Shown: positions 21,106 through 32,855 of the stretch, piece after piece
Position numbering within the stretch: position 1 is the stretch's first letter
Layout of the letters: every line of letters begins with the position of its first letter
Translations under genes and position numbers: made by a program
Notes under the pieces: generated by a model
What the model was told of the DNA's origin: nothing
The model's input: only the letters and a program-made list of their open reading frames with translations
Database searches by the model: none
From: Liolophura sinensis
Lineage: Eukaryota; Mollusca; Polyplacophora; Chitonida; Chitonidae
DNA: 64,000 bases
Direction of reading: 5' to 3'
Assembly: GCF_032854445.1 (NCBI RefSeq)
Contig: NC_088303.1
Span: 21,151,501 to 21,215,500, forward strand

Positions 21106-23934
21106 TCAACGATTGTCAAAGACAGCAAAACTTTGAGAGAAAAATACTAGTAGAAAGCGGACAAAAGATAAAACGAATCGGATCTCAGGGCACATGATAC
21201 ACTGAGATCGTTCTTTCCCCCATCATGCACAAATGAAATATTTCTCTTTTATTCTTATGAGGGGTTTCTTTGCTTTTGGCCCCTGAATTACCAAGTACAA
21301 GTTGTGCGTCATTGTGTTCCCATCCTTCTGGACTTACATGTGATGTATGCACGACCTTTAACCATTGAGCAATTTCCTATTTTGTATGTGCTGGTGGCAG
21401 TGGTTTGATCAGTATGCATCTAAACTGTTTTCCGGGGTATCAGGATGAATAAAATTTGGACATTTGGGAGCAGTGGTGAATTTGAGGAGGACTGACTCGT
21501 ACTATGATTAAATTGGTGCCTGTGTGCAACACTTTCTATCGTCATAGAAAAGTGACCTCACTAAGACTGCAGATTGTGGAAGTCTTTGAACCATAAAAGC
21601 TGGAATGGCGTTCTTCTGTTTATGGGCAATCGAAAAGCGTGCAAGTTTTCCCAACACCTTTTATACTACAAAAATTGGTCTGTATCCTATTAAATGCGGA
21701 TAAAACGTGGGACAAAGTCTAAGCATACTGACCTGATGCTGGCACAGGTAAATTGACCTGCAAAAAGAAGAATGACATACAGGTATTCATAGTATCCATA
21801 CAACAAACCAGACAAGATGTTTACTATTTGAGACAACCGACAACTCTGTGTTATTCCCGGCCTGGCGTATAGACCTGCTGGGGGACCAATGTTTTTATGA
21901 TGTGAAATGTACTCTGACTGACGAACGGACCATGGACAGAAGATCAACTGAAAACAAATGGCTTATAACATACAAGAGGGATTTAATACAAAATATGACA
22001 AGACACAGTTCCACCTCTAGCTTAATATGCACTCTAAATGTCACAATAAATAAAAGACTGCTTTATCCGCCACAGGGTTAGTGCTGGTATCGAAGCGTAG
22101 AGAAATAGAGAAAGAAAACAATCCCATAACAGGTTAACCCATAGCTAACTGTTACCTACCTGAGGGGTAACAGTCAGTACTATTTCTGTGAACTGTTCAC
22201 CACGTTATATCGTGTACACTGAACCACAAGGACAATCTTACCAACGCTCTAATCTACCTGTTTCAGGTATATACTGTTATCCAGGCAGTGTAAGCCTGTA
22301 CGTGCATTGTACTTTTTAGATTTTTAAAATGAACTTAAATTGGTGTGAGATCATGGACTCTGTGTATTTGTGTGTTTAACTCGAATAGCTTTATTGACAC
22401 ACACAAATCATTTGTATGTTGAGCGATTCAGATTATTAAATGTTAATAACAACAATGACAGCTTCTATCAGCAATCTGGTGAATCCATGATACATAAAAA
22501 CAAACACTGTATTGATAGAATTTGTCTTTTAAAATTCAGTCAGAGCGATCAGTAATGAAGCGGTGTTTTGTGAAGAAACAGGCTGTCCCATTACTTTCCC
22601 CCTCCCCAAACCTAGAAACAATGCTCTTATGTAATATTTTCTAGTTTATCAAAAGATGTAAATGTGCCATAGTTAATACGATTGAAAGTATTTGCCCAGT
22701 TCAACCCCTTAACCAAGTGTGAGCTACCTACGGTATGACAACAGTCGCCATACTCAGTTAGTATGATAAATGTACAACATAACGCACAAATCTGACAAAA
22801 ATAACCACTTTTTAGTAGCAATGTAGTTTAGCCCAACAGAAATTGTACAGTGAATTTGAGAACTTTGTCTTATGTTGTTCCGTTTCTACTAACGATGTTC
22901 ATATTAATATTGTTATGTTATGCAAATAGGAATTTAGTTTAAAAATGCCGTTTGATCACACATGTAAGAACCTTTTCCCAAATATTCTGCCTTGTTCATG
23001 TGGTCATTGCAGTATGAGGAGGCTAACATTAAATGATGGCCTGTGAAATAAAACGTGTTATCTCCCTTTGGGAATAGGAGCGAAGAGGTTTACTCCAAAC
23101 CATTTTTTCATGTTCAGTGTTCAGTTTGGAAGGTCCGCTTTTAACAAAAGCACACGATAAAAAATGATGGAACTCTTTAGTTTTTTATGCAACGTTTAGC
23201 CTAGTGAAAAATCCGACCTTGCAGCCGAGTGGCTTCGTGGAATCTTTAAAGCAACGATTTGATTGCTTGATTTTTGTTGATATCGGTATTTGTATTATTT
23301 TGCGCAATTGACATTCGGGAGGCGCATAAAGAACGTGTTTTTTTTACAGTTTTCATCATCCCGCCAAATCAATTATTGTAATATTTCTAACTTCAAATAG
23401 CGGTGCAATATGTTGTGTGGTTTGACACCTCGACACCAAAGGATTTGTCCCAAGCTGGTTTTATTATGTTGGTGATCGTAGTGGACGTGTAGGCTTGTGT
23501 GCTGTTGTCCAATGCGTAAGTATGTGCTCAAACTGATCAATACTTTTCACATCGGGTTACACATCAATCTGATTTCACTACTGTACCCTTTCGGTTGAAT
23601 CAGTTGTTCTGTCAAATTAGGCCTGTGTTTCCGTGTGGCTGTCCGGAACCAAAGTCAACGGATTCATCGTGCTGCCTTACTGGGACTCCTAAGTCGGTTA
23701 CCGAATTTAAAATGTTAGGTATGAGTCGATTGGTAGGTACCTTTGCCTTGAGAGACAGACGCAGTCTTGCATATGGAAAATAACCAGGCACCAGTTCTTA
23801 TGTAACAGGCGTTACATGAGATGAAGAATCAGGGCAATGTGAACAAAAAATGTCATTCAATCTTCATTGTCTGAGGGATGCTGGTCAAGTATCGTTAGGT
23901 AAAAACAATTGCAACATGTTAAGAAACAAAATTA

Positions 23935-24123
23935 TTTATTTATTTGTTTATTTGATTGATGTTTTACGCCGTACTCAAGAATATTTCACTTATACGACGG
24001 CGGCCAGCATTATGGTGGGAGGAAACCGGGCAGAGCCCGGGGAAACCCACGACCATCCGCAGGTTACTGGCCGGAGAGGAAGCCAGCATGAGCTGGACTT
24101 GAACTCACAGCGGCCGCATTGGT
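23935..24123 (-). mobile_element. SINE family 1, 5'-truncated, with 13-bp target duplication
   Basis: Reverse orientation, flanked by AGAAACAAAATTA at 23922-23934 and 24124-24136, a perfect duplication. The first part of the tRNA head is missing and about 20 bp of the body are deleted. It is absent from units A and D, so it inserted after duplication. Confidence 0.94.
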
Positions 24124-25829
24124 AGAAACAAAATTAAAACTACAAAATAAACCCTCGAGGAAAAGCCCTGGACTACCCACAGATTAGTTTGGTTTTGTAA
24201 TGAATGCTTCACAGGTAAGGCTACTCGTCCAAAGAAATCAATGCATGATTTGTGTTTTGTGTGAAGTTTCTTTACATCCTTTGATGCATTTAAATAGGAC
24301 TGACACTGTGGTTTCATAATGTCACACAAAGAAGATATAGAACACTGCTAATTTGCCATCTTGTTTCCTTGAGCATCACCTGCGGTATTTTACGTAACCC
24401 TCTCGTTTAATTTGATTAAAGCGGACGGGATCTGTCTATTCAGGTGTCATTATAGCCTGAAAGATTTGCCTTTTTTCTGTCATGATAAATACAGTCTCAT
24501 GTTATGGTTACTTTTGATATGGACACTACTGAAGAACAAAGAAGAGAAGCGAGAAGCAAGTTGCAACTCAAGCTTTGAATATTTCTTCTGGTTGATATTT
24601 GAGGCTTGGCCACAGAATGATTCTCTGCTGTGTCGGTTCTGTAAGGCCTTCAAAGGACTTCTGCTCAAACACAACTGGGTATCAAAAACAAAGCAGGAAA
24701 CTCATCCAGCCCGTTAAGCCTAAGATGTCAGAGCGACAAGAAAGCACATCGGCGGCATTCACGATTAGGTCTTTTGATTAAAGTCAGCAATACGCTAATG
24801 TGTTCTTCGATGTGAATATATTACTTCGACATGATCACGATTTTAATCATCGTTGAGTGTCACCCTGTTTCACATTTCCCTGAGAAGGCTTTATTAATCG
24901 ATTCTGCTAGAATGTTAAAAACTGTCCCAAAAGGAGGAGAGCAGGTGATTCCATATTTCAATGTTAAATACTTCAGTTGAAAAAATGCTAAAAATAGCAC
25001 CGTTTGTGAGAGGTTATTTTATCATTGATAAGATCGGAGATAACATACTCTTTTCATTTTTAAGTAATAAAGAACAATGTCTGCTAATGTTAAATCTTAA
25101 AAAAGCTCCTAATAAAATGCTAAAACTAAACATGTAAAGACAGGTTTCTCATCACACTGTTGTCGATGCTGTGGATTTACTCTCTATTGTGTACGTCTTT
25201 TAGAATATACTAATGGTGTACTCACAAGCAGTCTTTTGATTTACCCGTTTCTTCACTTCTGTGATGGGCCCCACAGCAATACTTTCTCATTAAGGGGCTA
25301 TGCCAAAGACACTAGACTAGACACTATGTCGTGAAGATGGCGACAGTTGAACTGATAAAATACATAAAGTGACTGGAGTGCCAATGGTGTTAAAAATCAA
25401 GCAATGAATGAAAGAATGAATGAATGAATGAATGAGTTAATCAATCAGTCAATCTGCGTGAATTTAAAAGTAAAATAGGGATACAAAAGCACTTGGCTGA
25501 TCACAAACGAGTTTCCATCTTTGACTTTTTTCTGACACTTTCATTCATTTACAATTTAAACAGTATTTCACACCAAGGTTTGCTTTTTTTCCTTAAAAAT
25601 CAGGAAACATGCAAAAAGCAAGTGTGATTTTCTATTTAGCAACATGAAAAACAAGGACGATTTTGGAAAGCTCCAGGTAGTGAGCATTTGATGATGCTCA
25701 GAGACATAATTTACTTCATTTAAAATTTTAACGTTTTCTTCGCATTAACATTTTTATTCCAATAGCTTGATTATGTGTTTTTTTATTGCAGTTTAATGTA
25801 CGTCTGGTGGATCGACATGTTCCCTACTA

Positions 25830-26340
25830 GTTCAAAAGGTAGCTTAGATTTAGCGGACATAAAACCTATCAAAGCTTTGACTGTTTGATGCGATGTAGTT
25901 ATCTTTCCTGACTACAGCAACCCTGGTCTTAAGTGCAGCCAGTGGTGGGTGGGGTAGTGGGGCTCATTTTAATTACACTAATCCAGTTTTTTTTGACCTA
26001 GCGCCTATAAGGTTGACACCAGTGCTACATAAGGAAACTCACACTAATTATGAATCTGCAACTTAAGATGAAATTTTGAGGTTAAAAGGCCACTTAAGAC
26101 AAAGACTAACTACCGCTGATTTATTTGACCTATAACACTGAAATCAGATGTAAGATGCTGAGCATGGTTTAAATAGCAAGATTCACAAAGTTAAGGCAAT
26201 ATTATGTGGTAGAACGGTCAGTTAAGACAAGGTCAAAGGCCAATTTGCACTCTATTTTAACAAAGGCCCTTTAGAACTGAAAATTGGTGGAAAATGTAGG
26301 GTTGATCTCGTCATCATTAATCACCAACTTAAGGCAAGAT
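25830..26340 (+). repeat. Left inverted arm of the 7-kb element
   Basis: Matches the reverse complement of the right arm over GCTTAGATTTAG..GACATAAAA, GACTGTTTGATG, TTGACCTA.CGCCTATAAGG, ACTAATTATGAATCTGCAAC and TTAAGACAAGGTCAAAGG. Confidence 0.75.
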
Positions 26341-27619
26341 TATTAGGTGAAAAGGTAACGTAAGACAAGATCAAAGGTCAATTCACACTGAATTAATTAA
26401 CTAATTAACTGACCAACTTTAATTGACAGGCATGTATCACCTGCAGGTCTGATCACGGGTGGAAAATGTAGTGTTTGATCCCTTCATCAATAATCAAAGT
26501 ACTTAAGACACTTGAGACCAACTTATGTGGTGGAAAAGTGATTAAGACAAGGTCAAAGGTCAGACAGAGGGTGTGTTATTGAACCATTAAGTTTGTAACT
26601 CGCCCTATTAGAGATCGAGCCTCAAACAAAAAACAAAGCGTAGTGTAAGAAATATTCCTACTTTGCTTCGTATACGGACGTAATACACAGTTATGAGAAG
26701 TGACCCATGGGGAGAATGTTATTTTATCATAAACGTCTATATCCATCCAAATTTTGAACAAGAATTACACTGACAATAATTTTGCCCGCATACTTTGGTA
26801 GTGCCTGGGTCTGGTTACATGATGAAAGCATTCAATAACTACGATTTATTTACTTGAACAACAGCTGGTCATTATTGCCTACCGCTAATTCGGGCTTTCA
26901 AAGCTGATTTTCAGCGGGACAAGGGGTCAATGACGCCAAGCATTAAAGAAAAAAATGAAAACAAAAACGGGCGGACTGAAACATGGCAAATATGTGCACC
27001 ATGCAACATGGGGTACATGTACCTCTGAATGTAGGATGTGGCCAATGTGCCTCTGTTGTACAATCCTGCTTTCTCAGTGTGTGTGGTCCACTCTCCAATC
27101 TGCTTTTCATGAGAATAGGCAAATTATCATTGATGCCGTGTTTTTTCCTGCATGGAGTTTCCTTCAATTCCACAAACAACATAGTATGTTTTACGGTGTG
27201 CACGTGGGCCCATGGACTTAAATATGAGATTGGCCATTCGAATGCCGTCCTAATACAGACCTAGCAATGTATACATGTACCTCTGTTTCAAGATGGACAA
27301 AGAACGCAGTAGTTTAATCTGCCGTTTTTAAGATGTATCAGACAAAAGCACCCGCCACTAAAACCACAGCTAAACATGTACGCGTTATTGGTACTGTATT
27401 TAGTTAAGTCTTATGAAGCATTTTAACATGGGCATGTTTAAAAAGTTTCTGTGATCTTTGAGGGAATATGAATGAATGATTATGGCTTAACGCCACATCG
27501 TTGAGGACATATGAGGGTATATGGCTATCGCCGCATAACTCAATCATACCGATCATTTGTGTTAAATATATTGATTTTTTTAAACGTCTATCGCTGGTCT
27601 CTACTGTTGATTATATGGC

Positions 27620-28300
27620 TAACGAACTCATATATCTATTATACAGTCCTCACATTCACATGGTCAAGAACTTAAATTTTTTCTGTTATCGCTTGCAGAT
27701 AAACCAGATGTTTTCTGTTTACAGGAGACGGTTTTAAAACCCCATCCAGACTTCTCATACCGTGGCTATGGAATATTCCATGGTGATCAATCGTGCTGGA
27801 GGAGGGTTGGTAACGTTTATTAAGAATTCTTTGTTTTTTTTACAGAAGTTGTGCTACCTAATCTGCAGTCAATTGAATGTCAGGGTTACAAAATTGCATT
27901 GTGTGATGAACGTTTTGTGAACATTGTAAATCTGTACAATCCCTGCAATAAGATTGAACCACGTGACCTGAGCAAAGTACTTGAGTCATTGAAGGGCTCA
28001 GTAACATTATGCGGAGATTTTAACGCGCATAACTAACTATGGTGAAGTGACAACACAGATATTAATGATCGTACAGTTGCTGAGTTTATAGATGAAAATA
28101 ATCTAGTTCTCCTAAATGATGGCTCAGGTACTAGGCTTGATATCCGTACTGACAAAGTATCGGCACTTGATCTTACCATCTGTACTGCAGATCTATGTCC
28201 TGCCTTCACTTGGAACGTTGACAATGTCTCCTCTTGCGGAAGAGATCATTATCCGATGGTTATTAACTTTGGTTTGTTACCGCATTGCAGCTCTGGGGTA
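27620..28300 (+). pseudogene. LINE endonuclease domain remnant
   Basis: The catalytic-Glu motif DVFCLQET lies near 27705-27730, then HGDQSRAGGGLVTFIKNS, a VNIVNLYNP strand, CGDFNAHN near 28010-28033, LDLTICTADLCPAFTW and a final GRDHYPM. These are the landmarks of the APE-type endonuclease that nicks the target for reverse transcription. At least two frame changes and a stop after GDFNAHN break it. Confidence 0.88.
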
Positions 28301-28799
28301 GGCCTCCTTAAATGGAAATTGAAGAAGGCAGTCTGGCACAAATAAGGAATGTGAGACGAGCTTTTCTGAAGCAACTTTTGACAATGATATTGATACTGTT
28401 AATTCAAACGTTGCAGCTGAGAAATCAATTCCTCAGTCGAAGCCTAGTCTAGGAAAGACACCAGTCCCATGGTGGAACAGGAAATGTAGCTCAGGTATAA
28501 GGGACACGAAACGGACAAAGAATAGGGCATGTCGTACACTTCTCTATAAAGGTATCATTGAATCTAAACGTTGTAAGGCTGTTGCACAGCGTGTTATTAA
28601 GCAAACACAGAAAGCCTACTGGCGGAGATATTGTTCAAATTTAACCAATCGCACTTCTCTTAACACCGTGTGGTCCCAGGTGAAAGCAGTCAGCGGAAAT
28701 CGTAGGCACTCAACTATTCCTACACTGAGTACTGATATGACATGCTCCGTTACAGACAAAGAAAAATGCAAAATGTTTTAGCAGATAACTTTGCATATG

Positions 28800-29500
28800 T
28801 ATCAAGTTCAGATAACTACGATCCGCAATTTCTGGAACACAAGAAAACATGAAAACTCCAATTATTTTGAGAACGTATTATTCGATGATTTGGCAATAAA
28901 TGAAGAGGTTTCACTCCCTGAATTAAAACAAGCTCTTTCGGCTAAGAAGGACTCTTCTCCCGGAGAAGAGAATATAAGTTACTCAATAATTAAGAACTAG
29001 CCAAATAAATGTTTGAACGTTTTGTTTGTTCTGTAGAATTCTGTGTTGAATAAAATGTATCTCCCCTTAGCATGGAAGATGGCAACAAGTAGTTCCAATT
29101 GCCAAACCTGGAAAAAAGGCATCGCTTCCGTCATCATACCGACCAACTGCACTGACCTCTTTGTAAAGTCATGGAGACTGTGGTGAATTCCAGGTGGGTT
29201 TGGTTTCTGACTAAAAACAACATTTATTCGCCCACCCAAAGCGGATTTCGAGCTATCAGAAGCACAACTGATCATATTGAGCCCTCAATCTGATGAGAGC
29301 TGTATCTGGGAAATGTTGGGGGCGCTGACACTTATTGTCTATTGTTAATGTATCGAGCGTTTATTCGTTCACGGTTAGATTATGGATGTGAAGCCTACCA
29401 TTCTGTATGTGGTTCAGTTAAAGCTAAGCTTGACAGTATTCAATGTTCAGCGCTCCGTATTGCAACAGGTACGCTTAAAACAACTCCCTTAAACATATAA
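28800..29500 (+). pseudogene. LINE reverse transcriptase remnant, palm deleted
   Basis: The RT N-terminal part is readable as LKQALSAKKDSSPGE, LPLAWKMATVVPIAKPGKK and the QSGFRAIRSTTDHI motif near 29228-29270. At about 29285 the sequence jumps to thumb-like residues (FIRSRLDYGCEAYHSVCGS, 29350-29415). The intervening palm, including the catalytic Tyr-X-Asp-Asp box, is missing, so the element cannot copy itself. Confidence 0.8.
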
Positions 29501-29507
29501 GTAATGA

Positions 29508-30203
29508 ATGGCCTCTTTTCGAAGACAGTTTCAATCATTGCAATTTGAAGTGAAGTTGATGGCTTCACATGGGAACTCAGCAACTGACATTTTCAGACCA
29601 TCCTATTATGATATTCTGTTTGAAAGTACAAGCAGAAAAGGAGAGCCCTTTAGTGTACGAGCGAAATGTATGTACGACACAATGCATATCGTCGGTATTC
29701 AAATGTTGTACAATTTTATTCCTGCGTTTCCTCCCTGGAAGTTACGTCTACCGAATATATCACAAGCGTTACACAGAGAAGTGAAAAGGTCAGAAAACTC
29801 AGAGTTTGCCTCCATTTTCTCTAGGGATTATATTTCCAGAACGGGGAGCCACTATCTACAGGGTTTTACAGATGCCTCAAAGTGCCCGGATACTGACAAA
29901 ACCGGCTGTGCATTTTGTGTCTCAGAAATTCACCATAGTAAGGCGTTTAGACTGAGGGGTGCGGCATCGGTATTTACTGCTGAATTGACTGTGTGCATTG
30001 CATTTTTAGCAGATTTTAAGCCAGCAAGAGCCGTTATCTTCACAGATATTTGCTTTACAGAATTTTACCCCAAGGAAAGGCTCTCCATTCGTTTTGATAT
30101 ACTTCATTTATGTACCTGTTTATTCTACCAAGGTGTGGAAATCAGTTTTGAGAGGGCCCCGGCCATTCTAGTATTGCAGGTAATGAATGGGTGGAAAAGC
30201 TAG
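29508..30203 (+). pseudogene. LINE RNase H domain remnant
   Basis: The longest intact frame of the element (231 codons). From about residue 120 it shows FTDASKCPDTDKTGCAFCV, a TAELTVCIAFLADF helix with the second acidic residue, and AVIFTD with the third. The first, second and third catalytic acids of RNase H are therefore visible. A WVPGHSGI-like end survives only across a frame change near 30155-30195. RNase H in this position separates I-type LINEs from RTE and L2. Confidence 0.85.
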
Positions 30204-30459
30204 CGAAACAAGCGCTGTATCATTTACATATTGCTCAACATGTGTCTGTGTCTGTTTCAGAAGCAATATTTAAGCGGAATTTTATTTCAATTTGGCAGGA
30301 AGACTAGGACACCTCCACTAAAGGGAGATATTTTTATAATTTTAATAACAGTGTTTCTAATTCTCACCATGTTAGTCTTTCTTCCAGGCGAGCAGAAATC
30401 CTATGCAACAGATCAAGGACCAGGCACATTCAAAAGAATTCTTATATAAACAGATTTCA

Positions 30460-30580
30460 TTTACATGATACGGGTGTTTGTAATCATTGCCAGGTTGAGG
30501 AAACAATTGAGCATATGTTGTTCCGATGCCCACAATATACTCTCTAGAGACATCGCTATTATGCGGAACTACTGTGCTGG
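30460..30580 (+). pseudogene. LINE C-terminal zinc-finger remnant
   Basis: CNHCQVEETIEHMLFRCP, a CCHC arrangement typical of the C-terminal finger of I/Jockey-type LINE ORF2 proteins, in a frame that differs from the RNase H frame. Confidence 0.8.
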
Positions 30581-30830
30581 CACTACAGACCCCCGCCTAG
30601 ACAATTTTTTAAGGCCTGGCAAGAAGTCTGGTAGAATCTTCGAAGCTAAAGTAAGGTTCCTGCTTCCATGTGCTAGGAGAAAACTTAGAGTTTAGTTCAT
30701 TCTCATCTCTATGTTATAATGCATTAATATGAACACTACTTGGTTTCAGCACTGATCGTGGCGTGCATCATTCATTAGAATGGAAACGCCATTAAACAAA
30801 CTACCACCACCACTCATATATATCTATTTG

Positions 30831-31869
30831 TTACGTCATAAAGGGCGGGGCGGCTGAAATTATCGACTGTAAACGGGTTTTGGGAAAAACCCAAAGCTGA
30901 CCAACACACTAAAGAAAACTCAACCTTTCGACCTACTCACTTTTGAAAACAATATAACAAATTTTTACTTTTTGTTGTTAGGGTATAGATATAATAAGCC
31001 AAAGCCAATTCCCGATAACGAGCCTAACCTGGGTTAAACAAAGTAACACTCTCAAACACTCAAATGGTTGGTTTAACACTTTAATAAATCAAACAGGAAA
31101 ATAATGATTTAAACTACAAATAGCAACGCACGGGATATAATAAATGTTACAATAAATGGCGACAGCTTACTCGTGAGCACAAATACTTCAGACCTGAGTT
31201 AAGCTACAGTCATTAACTTGACTTTCCGTCATTGTCCAATCGGTCCTGGAGTATTCAAATCCTGTTTCTGGACGTCTGTTTCCTCTTTACTGGCGCAGTT
31301 GGTTGATTTCCTCCTACCTTAACACGGCTGAATCCTCCGACTCGTCTTACTCTTCAGGTATCGAGACCACAAGTCCTCCAGCAAGCAGTTATTATATACA
31401 CGATAATCACAGTTCACAGGATGTCCGCCAACAGTCACCCGTTGGTTCTGGTCCGGCCAATCCAAATTGCACCGGCTTTTCCACTCCAAAAGGTAGTAAC
31501 GATTTCTTCTAACAATAGCTGTGATGTATCACCCGCAACTCCGTCAAAGCACTTTATGGCTCTCCAAATATCACTGTCGTATCACCGTCTATCTCTGTTT
31601 ATAACTGTCACCGACTCTCTCTCTAAGCCTTAAATCCGTCGCCTTATATGTTGTCATCGAAGCTTCGAGAAAGAACAAAGAAAAAAACATAAACAAGGTC
31701 ATTTTCCAGAAGCTTCGGTAAATCGAAACTGATTGGCTAGAAATTTACAACATGTTCTATATTTAGACTACCCGGCTGCGACTGAAATGAACACGTCACG
31801 TGACTAAGCCGCGCTAGGAAATGCACAACTATGTAGATCCAATGTATTGTTACGTGACATTGTTGACAT
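30831..31869. other. Unclassified interior of the 7-kb element
   Basis: It starts TGTTACGTCATAAAGGGCGG and has a TGTTACGTGAC sequence near its other end (31846). The base composition and layout resemble the reverse strand of an LTR, but I could not show a second copy in the window. Small Ser/Thr-rich frames at 31303-31633 have no recognisable features. Confidence 0.3.
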
Positions 31870-32854
31870 GAAATTTCCCTAGACTAGGACTTTAAGCTGG
31901 TGATTATTAATGAAGAGAGCAAAGTCTACATGTTCCACTACCTTTCAGTTCTGCAGGTTCAACATGTCAAATAATGTAGAATCAGAGGTCATTCGGTGCA
32001 GTTGACCTTTGACCTTGTCTTAAAGAAGAAAATTTAAATATCAGTAAAATACCATTGAAAAGAGTATGCTTTCCTCGTAGGTGCATGCCATAAAAAATTC
32101 TAATGTAAGTTGATAAATTATAAATAAAGTCAGCGCCAAAATCTGCTGTGGGCAACTCCATTTTGCCTAAGAACTAGTCCTGAAGTTTTCTGTGTTAGGA
32201 GGAGAATTGCCGTCGGAAACCGCCGAAGTGCAGTTCGTACATTTCCGGTAGAACTCTTCTTCCCAGAAGGTAGCGAACAGTACAGTTCGTTTTCGGCTTG
32301 ACGATCGGGAAACCGGAATGTTGGACGTAGGTTCCGAGTTTACACGAACAAACCGACAGTTTTAACGACTCTCATTGGCTGAAAGGCAACACAACACCGC
32401 ATAAATTACAGGGTGTTAAAGATGGGGGATGCAATGGACTCAGCGATTTATGCCAGCTTTGCGATTTTCAGGCTTTACGTGTATGGCGAAGGAAAAATGG
32501 CAAAATTATACAGAAGGCACCACTAGATAAAAAAAAATGTGCTTTTTTCAGCCTATAGTGTCATATTTTTAAGTTTTCGTCTCCTTTAACTGACCTTTCC
32601 ACCACATAATTTTGTCTTAGGTTGCAGATTCATAATTAGTATGATTTTCCTCACTATTTAGCATTGGTGTCAGCCTTATAGGCGTTAGGTCAAATAAAAC
32701 TGAATTGAGGGGTAATTAGACAGAACCTCACTGCCCCATCCATCATTGACTGCCTTTAAGGGTTTGTGCAATCAGGTATGCTACCTCTACCTCATCAAAC
32801 AGCCATAGCTTTCATGGTTTTTTATGTCAACTAAATCTCACTTAGTTCTTGAAC
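31870..32854 (-). repeat. Right inverted arm of the 7-kb element
   Basis: Reverse complement of the left arm, with about 0.5 kb of extra sequence (roughly 32045-32575) between the two conserved parts. Confidence 0.75.
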
Positions 32855-32855
32855 T

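Larger units (their letters stand above)
20461..25829 (+). repeat. Tandem unit B, about 5.4 kb
   Basis: The second head-to-tail copy, collinear with unit A. It begins at the equivalent of A 14350 (CACTGTAGC, then TTATATCACTTATACTGA) and ends at the left end of the 7-kb inverted-repeat element. It has a private SINE at 23935-24123 and lacks the TA run of unit A. I see no recognisable gene. Confidence 0.85.
27469..30830 (+). mobile_element. Broken LINE with endonuclease and RNase H (I/Nimb-like)
   Basis: An apurinic-type endonuclease, a partial reverse transcriptase, an RNase H domain and a CCHC-like C-terminal finger occur in the right order for an RNase H-bearing LINE of the I superclade. 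Stops and frameshifts are spread throughout, and the RT palm is deleted. The 3' end reads GGAAACGCCATTAAACAAAC followed by a short ACC repeat, which I take as the tail. No target duplication was found. Confidence 0.88.
25830..32854. mobile_element. Seven-kb element with long inverted ends at the unit B/C junction
   Basis: The two ends are inverted copies of each other. They begin GTTCAA and stay alignable inward for several hundred bases. The flanking sequence continues the tandem-unit alignment: on the right, TATACACTGTAACAGG matches the A/B junction TATACACTGTAGC. A TA dinucleotide is present on both sides (25828-25829, 32855-32856), consistent with a TA target. No transposase is visible. 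The interior holds a broken LINE (27469-30830) and unclassified sequence. It may be a large non-autonomous DNA element or a fold-back element. The stretch 26345-27468 contains degenerate repeats of a GGTCAAAGGTCA motif and no supported gene. Confidence 0.65.

Noticed and set aside
26943-27264. Overlapping cysteine-containing frames on both strands
   Set aside because: Several frames are open at once over the same bases, with no motif and no splice signals. Treated as chance.
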